Assembly: GCA_027083075.1 (NCBI GenBank)
Contig: JALWQQ010000119.1
Location: 1-5,703, forward strand
DNA length: 5,703 nucleotides
Direction of reading: 5' to 3'
From: Campylobacteraceae bacterium
Lineage (GTDB): Bacteria > Campylobacterota > Campylobacteria > Campylobacterales > Sulfurovaceae
Position numbers and translations under genes: made by a program
The notes under the pieces: generated by a model
Database searches by the model: none
What the model saw: the letters and a program-made list of their open reading frames with translations, nothing else
Told to the model about the DNA's origin: nothing
In this document: positions 1-5,060 of the stretch, in pieces
Position numbering within the stretch: the stretch's first letter is position 1
Layout of the letters: each line of letters begins with the position of its first letter

Positions 1-41
1 AGCTGCGGGTATTTCGATTTGAGAAAGGGTCTGTTGCGTGA
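1..41 (+). CDS. rsmH: C-terminal end of RsmH-like 16S rRNA (cytosine-N4) methyltransferase (partial)
   Basis: Reading in frame 3, the window opens with the codons for LRVFRFEKGSVA followed by TGA at 39-41. RsmH (MraW) proteins commonly end in a basic stretch of the form RSAKLRV, and the two bases before the first full codon (AG) would fit the end of a Lys codon, giving KLRV. RsmH methylates N4 of C1402 in 16S rRNA and is the classic gene directly before ftsL in the division and cell wall cluster, which agrees with the FtsL-like gene that follows. The stop overlaps the next start as GTGA (38-41), suggesting translational coupling. Only about 12 residues are visible, so the identity depends on this short tail plus synteny; the other two frames give less family-like peptides (one stops at 20-22, one at 46-48). 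Confidence 0.5.
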   Translation, partial: LRVFRFEKGSVA

Positions 42-310
42 AGGGTAGAGAGAACGGCATAGGGATAGGCACCTTCAGTATCATTGTTATCTCGGTGGTC
101 ATCGCTTTGATCTTGGCGCTATTGAAGGTCTATTTGAGCAATCGCATCTACTACGAGAGTAAAGCGATCAATCGCTTGCAAAAAGAGGTGGACTCTTTGC
201 AAGCGGAGCGTAAGATACTGCGTGCCAAGATCGAGCGTTTGCGCTTTAAAAAAGAGATACTCGACCCGATACGCGTCGAAAAAGAGGAAGAGGAGAACAT
301 CACGCTATGA
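38..310 (+). CDS. FtsL-like small bitopic coiled-coil protein (putative divisome component)
   Basis: This 90-residue protein has a short polar N-terminus (residues 1-12), one strongly hydrophobic helix (about 13-34), then a charged coiled coil. Hydrophobic a/d positions are spaced 3-4-3-4 through I44, L47, V51, L54, (R58), L61, I65 and L68. It ends in an acidic tail. An inside-N, single-TM, outside coiled-coil layout is that of FtsL/FtsB, which link the early divisome to FtsWI septal peptidoglycan synthesis. FtsL proteins diverge so much that position matters, and here the gene directly follows a probable rsmH, as ftsL does in the dcw cluster. The start is GTG at 38, overlapping the upstream stop (GTGA) and preceded by a purine-rich site near 21-29; an in-frame stop at 20-22 rules out a longer form. 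The end overlaps the RND start as ATGA. It is shorter than E. coli FtsL (about 120 aa). FtsL is an inference; the membrane plus coiled-coil architecture is directly visible. Confidence 0.7.
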   Translation: MKGRENGIGIGTFSIIVISVVIALILALLKVYLSNRIYYESKAINRLQKEVDSLQAERKILRAKIERLRFKKEILDPIRVEKEEEENITL

Positions 311-3300
311 TCAAAGCCTTTTTGCGTTTTGCGGTCGAAAAGCCGATCATCAACCATATCTTTCTGCTCTTCATCTTGCTGCTTGCCGTCATCGCTTACC
401 ACAAGATACCCAAAGAGATCTTCCCCCCTTCGGCACTCGATCGTATCGACATTCAGGGGGCGTATCCGGGCGCAAGTGCCGATGTCTTGGACAAGATGGC
501 GGTAGAGGGACTGGAGGATGAGCTCAAAAAGCTCTCTTCCATCGATACCATCGATACGGTCATACGCAACGGCGCTTTTACGATCAAAAGCGACATAAAA
601 CCGGGCGAAGATAAGCTTTTGGTACTCAGCGACGTCAAGGATGCGATCTCGAAAATCAAGCGCGACCTGCCTGCCGATATGAACGATCCCGTTGCACGCA
701 TCGAGATCCACCAATTTCCGCTCTTGCTGGTGGCGGTGTCGGGCGATGTGCCCAAGAAGCGCCTGATCGATGCCGCCAAAAAGCTCAAAAATCGACTCAG
801 CAACCTTCCCGGTATCGGCGATATCGATGTGCGCGGCGATACCGACGAGGCGGTCAAGATACTCTTTGACGACGATAAGCTTCGTGCCTACGGCATACCC
901 AAACGGCTCTTCTATCAAAAGGTAGCCGACCTTGCGGCGATCTATCCTGCAGGAACGGTACAAAAGCGCGGCGCACACCTCTACATCTCGACGCAAAACG
1001 GCAAGAAGAGTGCCGAGGCGCTGGCGGAGACGATCGTTGAGATCGCGGGCAAAAAGATACGCCTCAAGGATGTCGCTACGGTCTATTACGGTTTGGACGA
1101 TCCGACGCAGATCTCACACTTTAACGGCAAGGAGAATGTCTCTTTAAATGTCAACAAAACCAAGCAGGGCAATGCGATTGCACTGAGTAAAGAGATCAAG
1201 CGCATCGTTCAAGAGGAGTACAAGGGCAAATATCCGGGTATCGACTTCGAGGTCTATACCGATACGTCGGTCTGGATCAAAAACCGCCTCAATCTGGTTA
1301 GTTCCAATATCTTCTTCGGGCTCATCTTGGTCTTTGCGGCGTTACTACTGTCGGTCAATGCGCGTATCGCTATCGTTGTCGCGCTCGGCATCCCGACAAG
1401 CTTTATGGTAGCGCTCATTGCCGCGGAGATCATCGGCTATTCGCTCAATATGTTGACCCTATTGGGCGGCTTGATCGCACTGGGTATGCTGGTGGACGAA
1501 GCGATCGTCGTAGCGGAAAATATCTACCGCCATATCGAGATGGGCAAAAGTCCCAAAACAGCGGCAATAGAGGGCGCTTTAGAGATGTTTCCCGCGGTGA
1601 TGACCGCGACGCTTACTACCGTCTTTGCTTTCTTGCCGCTTTTGATCATGAGCGGAAAGATGGGGATGTTTATGCGTGTCCTGCCGGTGATGATCACGGT
1701 ACTCTTGCTTAGCTCACTCTTCGAGGCGTTTTACTTTTTGCCGCTTCATGCCAAAGAGCTCTTCTCTCTGCGCGGCGGGGTAAAAACACAAAGCACCAAA
1801 GGGCGCTTTTGGCAGCGGTGGCAGCGACGCTATGCCTCGTTTTTGGCGTTTTTGCTGCACTACAAAAAACGTGCACTGGCGATCTTGGTGATCGCGATCG
1901 TCGTGGCGACGGCAGGGATCTTGAGGGTGACCAAATTTCAACTCTTCCCGGAGTTTGACGCTCATCAGATCTACCTGACCGGCAAGGTTGACATCAATAA
2001 CAAGCTCTACGACACCGAAGCGTATGTGACGCAGATAGAGAAAGAGCTACTTACGATGATCGACCGCAACGAAACCGCATCGGTCACTTCCGTCATCGGC
2101 TTTCGCTTCAACCCTAACCAAACCTTCGATCTGGGTGAAAACCTCTTTCATATCTTTATCAATCTACACGAAAAAGCGCCGGAGAACTTCTATGACCGCT
2201 ACATTGCGCCGATCTTTTCACTCGAGTACGACGACAGCGATATGATACGCGAGCGTCTTGCGCAGCGCATCGCCGAGGAGCTTAAACATAAGCTGGTGGA
2301 GAAGCTTAAAAAACGACGTCTCAACGGCAAGCCGCTCTTTCAGGAACTTGAGCTCTATGTGCCGCAGACGGGGATCGTGGGGCATGACATCGACATCGGT
2401 ATCGGTGCGGAAGAGAGCGATAAAGTGCCTGCGGCGCTTGCCAAGCTCAAGGCGGCGCTCTCGAAGATCGAAGGCGTTAGCGATATCTTCGATAATGCCG
2501 ACGAGGGTGAACGCGAACTGAAGCTGCGCATCAACGACTACGGTGAGCGACTCGGCTTTAGCGAAGGGTATCTCGTCTCGGTGCTGCGCGGTGCATTTTT
2601 GAAGGCGGAGTACGGCAAGATGTTTGACAAAAAGGGGTTGGTGCGCATCAAGATCGCATCGCTTACAAAGGATAAGATCGACGATCTTCGCCGCTTTTCG
2701 GTCGAGACCCCGGACGGCACGAAGCGCGTACCGCTCGGGGAGATTGCCGATTTTATCTACAAAAAAGGGTATGTGAAGCTCTATAAGGAGGATGGCCAAC
2801 GTTACTACTCCGTCTTTGCAACGGTAGATAAGAGGCGCATCACCCCAAGCGAGGTGATGGCACGCATAGCGCCGCTTTTGCAACAGTTCAAGAAGGAGGG
2901 CTACAAGCTCATCATCAAAGGAGAGCAGAAGAAAAATGCTCAGATTCGCAGAGAGATGGGTGAAGCGGCGCTCATCGCGCTCTTTTTGATCTTCTTGGCG
3001 CTGGTCTGGATGTTCGATGCGCTTGTACTGCCGCTTATCATCCTCTCTACGATCCCCCTTTCGGTTTTGGGTGCGCTGGTGGGTACGAAGCTGATGGGCT
3101 TACACCTGACTCTACCCGGAGTGATGGGGCTCATCGGTCTGGCGGGTGTGGTGGTCAATGACGGGATCATCATGCTTGACTTCATCAAGGGGACGCACAC
3201 TATCAAAGAGACCGTGAACAAAGCGGCATTGCGCCTTCGTCCGATCATGCTTACTTCGGTCACCACGCTACTGGGACTCTCGTCGCTGATCTTTTTTGCC

Positions 3301-3426
3301 AGCGGGCAGGCGCTCATCATCCAGCCGATGGCGGTCTCGCTCGGGTACGGACTGGCATGGGCGACGATACTCAATCTCTTCTATGTCCCGCTGATGTACG
3401 CGGTTGTCTATAGGGTCAGGGCTTAA
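307..3426 (+). CDS. RND-family efflux permease (AcrB/AcrD/AcrF type, HAE-like)
   Basis: This 1039-residue inner-membrane protein has the normal RND length and two-fold repeat: TM1 at about 15-32, a first periplasmic loop, TM2-TM6 at about 334-480, TM7 at about 522-542, a second periplasmic loop, and TM8-TM12 at about 885-1035. Such permeases export hydrophobic compounds or envelope molecules using the proton gradient and normally work with a periplasmic adaptor and an outer-membrane channel. TM4 carries GMLVDEAIVVAEN, with D397 matching AcrB D407 and E398 in place of D408. TM10 carries GVVVNDGIIMLDF, with N951 at the AcrB K940 position. The TM11 motif RLRPIMLTS (R976, R978, T983) is retained. 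N951 is usual in a large non-AcrB subgroup whose motif is VVVND. The ATG overlaps the upstream stop (ATGA) after AGGAGAA at 291-297, so it is probably co-translated with the FtsL-like gene. No adaptor or channel gene is visible nearby. The stop codon lies inside the left arm of an inverted repeat. Substrate unknown. Confidence 0.95.
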   Translation: MIKAFLRFAVEKPIINHIFLLFILLLAVIAYHKIPKEIFPPSALDRIDIQGAYPGASADVLDKMAVEGLEDELKKLSSIDTIDTVIRNGAFTIKSDIKPGEDKLLVLSDVKDAISKIKRDLPADMNDPVARIEIHQFPLLLVAVSGDVPKKRLIDAAKKLKNRLSNLPGIGDIDVRGDTDEAVKILFDDDKLRAYGIPKRLFYQKVADLAAIYPAGTVQKRGAHLYISTQNGKKSAEALAETIVEIAGKKIRLKDVATVYYGLDDPTQISHFNGKENVSLNVNKTKQGNAIALSKEIKRIVQEEYKGKYPGIDFEVYTDTSVWIKNRLNLVSSNIFFGLILVFAALLLSVNARIAIVVALGIPTSFMVALIAAEIIGYSLNMLTLLGGLIALGMLVDEAIVVAENIYRHIEMGKSPKTAAIEGALEMFPAVMTATLTTVFAFLPLLIMSGKMGMFMRVLPVMITVLLLSSLFEAFYFLPLHAKELFSLRGGVKTQSTKGRFWQRWQRRYASFLAFLLHYKKRALAILVIAIVVATAGILRVTKFQLFPEFDAHQIYLTGKVDINNKLYDTEAYVTQIEKELLTMIDRNETASVTSVIGFRFNPNQTFDLGENLFHIFINLHEKAPENFYDRYIAPIFSLEYDDSDMIRERLAQRIAEELKHKLVEKLKKRRLNGKPLFQELELYVPQTGIVGHDIDIGIGAEESDKVPAALAKLKAALSKIEGVSDIFDNADEGERELKLRINDYGERLGFSEGYLVSVLRGAFLKAEYGKMFDKKGLVRIKIASLTKDKIDDLRRFSVETPDGTKRVPLGEIADFIYKKGYVKLYKEDGQRYYSVFATVDKRRITPSEVMARIAPLLQQFKKEGYKLIIKGEQKKNAQIRREMGEAALIALFLIFLALVWMFDALVLPLIILSTIPLSVLGALVGTKLMGLHLTLPGVMGLIGLAGVVVNDGIIMLDFIKGTHTIKETVNKAALRLRPIMLTSVTTLLGLSSLIFFASGQALIIQPMAVSLGYGLAWATILNLFYVPLMYAVVYRVRA

Positions 3427-3438
3427 CTTTTAACTTTT
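3413..3438 (+). repeat. Left arm of 26-bp inverted repeat flanking the transposase remnant
   Basis: This stretch is the reverse complement of 4074-4099 at 25 of 26 positions. The inner 19 bases, GGCTTAACTTTTAACTTTT (3420-3438), match perfectly; outside them GGGTCA matches with one mismatch at 3419. The arm contains two tandem copies of the heptamer TTAACTT. It overlaps the last codons and the TAA stop of the RND permease gene. Because the arms bracket the broken transposase, the likeliest reading is the ends of a REP/RAYT-type unit or of a derived non-autonomous element. IS200/RAYT elements do not classically have long terminal inverted repeats, so this is not settled. Confidence 0.85.
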
Positions 3439-3494
3439 CGTGTTAGGATGCCAAAGAGACAAAGTTTCTCGTACGCAAGTTTTAGGGGGTATTC

Positions 3495-4096
3495 ATGGCA
3501 AGAAGATTGAGGATAGAGCCACCCGGTTTTCACCATATCTACAACCGTGGCGTTGAGAAGAGAGTGACATTTGTCGATGCCAAAGATATCAGCGTGTGGG
3601 GCACTTGTGGCAAGATAGATTTAAGTCTTGGTATGTCTTTGATGAAAAGTATCTCTATACGTTGTTTAGATATCCGGAACACAATCCGCTCAAAGCGCAT
3701 ATTGTCGATAGGGTAGGGGTCTATCCTTTTAGCTTTGTGTACGACAAGTTTCATGGCAAACTAAAGGAGTGTATGCAAGAGAGTTTTGTGTTGAGATGGT
3801 TTAGCGATAGCGCTATGCTTTTACAATCGCTCGGTGTTGCATCGGATGAAGAGGAGCGGCGGCATATAAGGGAGTTTCAAAAAAAGGCGGTGAAATTCAA
3901 AAGTGCACCACAGAGTGTGAGCGGGAGAAAAACACTTGAAGAGTACTTTTGTGACGGCATGACAAAAAGCGAAAGAAACAGGGCTATCCAAAAGGCGGTG
4001 ACCGATGGTTTTGCTCAAAGTGAAGTGGCAAGGCATCTGCATTTAATAGATGCCGCGATATCAAAGGTGTTGAAAAAGTTAAAAGTTAAGCCATGA
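3495..4096 (+). pseudogene. REP-associated tyrosine transposase (Transposase_17 / Y1 HUH family), internally deleted and frameshifted
   Basis: The first about 31 codons from ATG 3495, preceded by a strong AGGGGG Shine-Dalgarno at 3484-3489, read MARRLRIEPPGFHHIYNRG and onward to VDAKD, the standard N-terminus of RAYT-type transposases. From about 3590 the homology jumps to another frame (from GTG 3596), giving GHLWQDRFKSWYV and RYPEHNPLKA, the usual second half with the probable nucleophile Tyr region (family form RYIExNPVxA; here Ile is Pro). A C-terminal segment, SEVARHLHLIDAAISKVLKK, resembles a helix-turn-helix, and the frame ends at TGA 4094-4096. The central roughly 65-75 residues that would hold the HUH motif (MPNHYHLL-like) are missing, and the frames before and after differ, so a deletion not divisible by three has occurred. 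Neither fragment should be catalytically active. The remnant lies within the 3413-4099 inverted repeat. Family recognition is firm; the size of the missing piece is estimated from memory of the family. Confidence 0.88.
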
Positions 4097-4099
4097 CCC
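4074..4099 (-). repeat. Right arm of 26-bp inverted repeat flanking the transposase remnant
   Basis: This arm pairs with 3413-3438 (25/26). The inner part AAAAGTTAAAAGTTAAGCC (4074-4092) is the perfect reverse complement of 3420-3438, and TGACCC (4094-4099) complements GGGTCA at 3413-3418. The arm encodes the last few residues of the transposase remnant (KLKVKP) and its TGA stop, just as the left arm includes the RND stop. The unit bounded by both arms is 687 bp. Confidence 0.85.
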
Positions 4100-4134
4100 C
4101 ATGTCTTTTTGGGTTTCTGAGTTAAATTAAAATT

Positions 4135-4140
4135 TATAAT
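4135..4140 (+). promoter_or_regulatory. Candidate -10 box (TATAAT), upstream copy
   Basis: A perfect TATAAT sits 21 nt before the cupin ATG in a strongly AT-rich tract just outside the mobile-element scar. Transcription would be expected about 7 nt after the box, near 4147, leaving a leader of about 14 nt with no purine-rich ribosome site. No good -35 hexamer is visible at the usual distance, which is common for sigma-70 promoters of Campylobacterota. Tentative: AT-rich tracts give such matches by chance. Confidence 0.45.
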
Positions 4141-4148
4141 TTCTTTTA

Positions 4149-4154
4149 TATAAT
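4149..4154 (+). promoter_or_regulatory. Candidate -10 box (TATAAT), proximal copy, compatible with a leaderless transcript
   Basis: This is a second perfect TATAAT, 14 nt after the first. A start site 7 nt after the box falls at 4161, the A of the cupin ATG, so this promoter would yield a leaderless message. A partial -35 (TTAAAA at 4127-4132, 4/6 to TTGACA) lies at a 16-nt spacing. The lack of a Shine-Dalgarno before 4161 fits this reading but does not prove it. Confidence 0.45.
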
Positions 4155-4160
4155 GATCTT

Positions 4161-5060
4161 ATGCAACTTGAAATCGAGAAGATTCCCATTGACAGCTTGG
4201 ATTACGATCGATTTGTTCAAGATTATCTTTTGCCTGAAAAACCTGTTGTTTTAACGGGTGTTGTAAAAGATGAGTTTAAAAAAATCACCCCCGAATTTAT
4301 ATACACACATTTTAAAAAAGAGGATCGTCGTAATATCGGTTGGTTTGATGCAACCCTTCCTGAAACCGTAGCGTTTGTGCCGGATTTGGTTCGCAAGGTG
4401 TTAGGACGAAAGGATATGTCCATGCGTGATTTGCCTGCAAGAATTTTCATGCAACCGAATGCTCATAAAACCCTCTATCATTATGACGGTAATAGTCTGC
4501 ACGGCTTCAATCTACAAATTGCGGGCCGCAAGCGCTGGACGCTCGTTTCCCCCTCGACGCCATTGCCCTCTGCACCTTTAATGTTTGTTTCATTGGTAGA
4601 TGAAAACTTTGTTCCAAATAGCAAGACATACGATGTTTTTACCTTTGAGACAAGTGAGGGGGAAATGCTTTTCTTGCCTCGCTACTGGATCCACGCTGTA
4701 GAGACACTTGCAGATACGAACATTAATCTAAATTGGGTCTTTACACCTACTTTTCCGAATCATCGTAGCGCTGTTGGCAGAAGAGAAAGTGAACTATTGT
4801 TATTGAGAAAACGTCTACCGTTTCTAAATCGATTTACGACAGATGATTACAGAAGTTATGGCGGTATGGGAGACACACTGATCTCTAATTATATAGAGGG
4901 AGTAAGTGTCGGTAACCTTATCGTGCGAGCTGTTAAGGAGCTTGCGATTTTGCCATATGCTCTACTGAAGGCTTCAAAGATAAAAGCGTTAGCAAAGCGT
5001 TTTGAGGATAACAATTTTACTTTGCAAGACATTCCGTCTGCAAAAGTTGTGCGAGGGTGA
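4161..5060 (+). CDS. Cupin_8 / JmjC-like Fe(II)- and 2-oxoglutarate-dependent oxygenase (FIH-like)
   Basis: This 299-residue protein carries the cupin hydroxylase core. H107 and D109 (YHYDGN) and H178 (LPRYWIHAVETL) form the expected HxD...H iron triad. K124 in QIAGRKRW aligns with the 2-oxoglutarate-binding lysine of human FIH (QIKGYKRC), and N191 in INLNW matches an asparagine of FIH's final core strands. The N-terminus (P28-G33, PVVLTG) has the usual Cupin_8 opening. Such enzymes hydroxylate amino-acid side chains in proteins, or small molecules, in the cytosol; no signal peptide or membrane segment is seen. The substrate cannot be deduced. The residues after about 200 form a helical tail that may be a dimerisation or substrate domain. 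The gene has no obvious Shine-Dalgarno, is AT-richer than the RND gene, and follows a transposase scar, which suggests acquisition. Its 3' end overlaps the convergent acyltransferase gene by 44 bp. Fold assignment is confident; the biological role is unknown. Confidence 0.88.
   Translation: MQLEIEKIPIDSLDYDRFVQDYLLPEKPVVLTGVVKDEFKKITPEFIYTHFKKEDRRNIGWFDATLPETVAFVPDLVRKVLGRKDMSMRDLPARIFMQPNAHKTLYHYDGNSLHGFNLQIAGRKRWTLVSPSTPLPSAPLMFVSLVDENFVPNSKTYDVFTFETSEGEMLFLPRYWIHAVETLADTNINLNWVFTPTFPNHRSAVGRRESELLLLRKRLPFLNRFTTDDYRSYGGMGDTLISNYIEGVSVGNLIVRAVKELAILPYALLKASKIKALAKRFEDNNFTLQDIPSAKVVRG

Noticed and set aside
151..996. 281-codon open frame on the minus strand
   Set aside because: It lies antisense to the FtsL-like and RND genes, has no family-like sequence, and arises from the codon bias of the real + strand genes.
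2218..2883. 221-codon open frame on the minus strand
   Set aside because: Antisense to the RND periplasmic loop with no recognisable domain; a codon-bias shadow.
3454..3468. Weak hairpin GAGA...TCTC upstream of the transposase remnant, as a transposase recognition hairpin
   Set aside because: Only 4 continuous base pairs with a mismatch; too short to separate from chance.
3405..4106. TGTCT (3405-3409 and 4102-4106) as a target-site duplication around the inverted-repeat unit
   Set aside because: The copies are only 5 bp and are not flush with the arms (3 nt away on the left, 2 nt on the right); Y1-type transposition does not normally make target duplications.
4094..4120. Rho-independent terminator (ACCC...GGGT) after the transposase remnant
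   Set aside because: The stem is about 4 bp with an 11-nt loop and only a short T-run inside the loop, so it does not meet terminator criteria.
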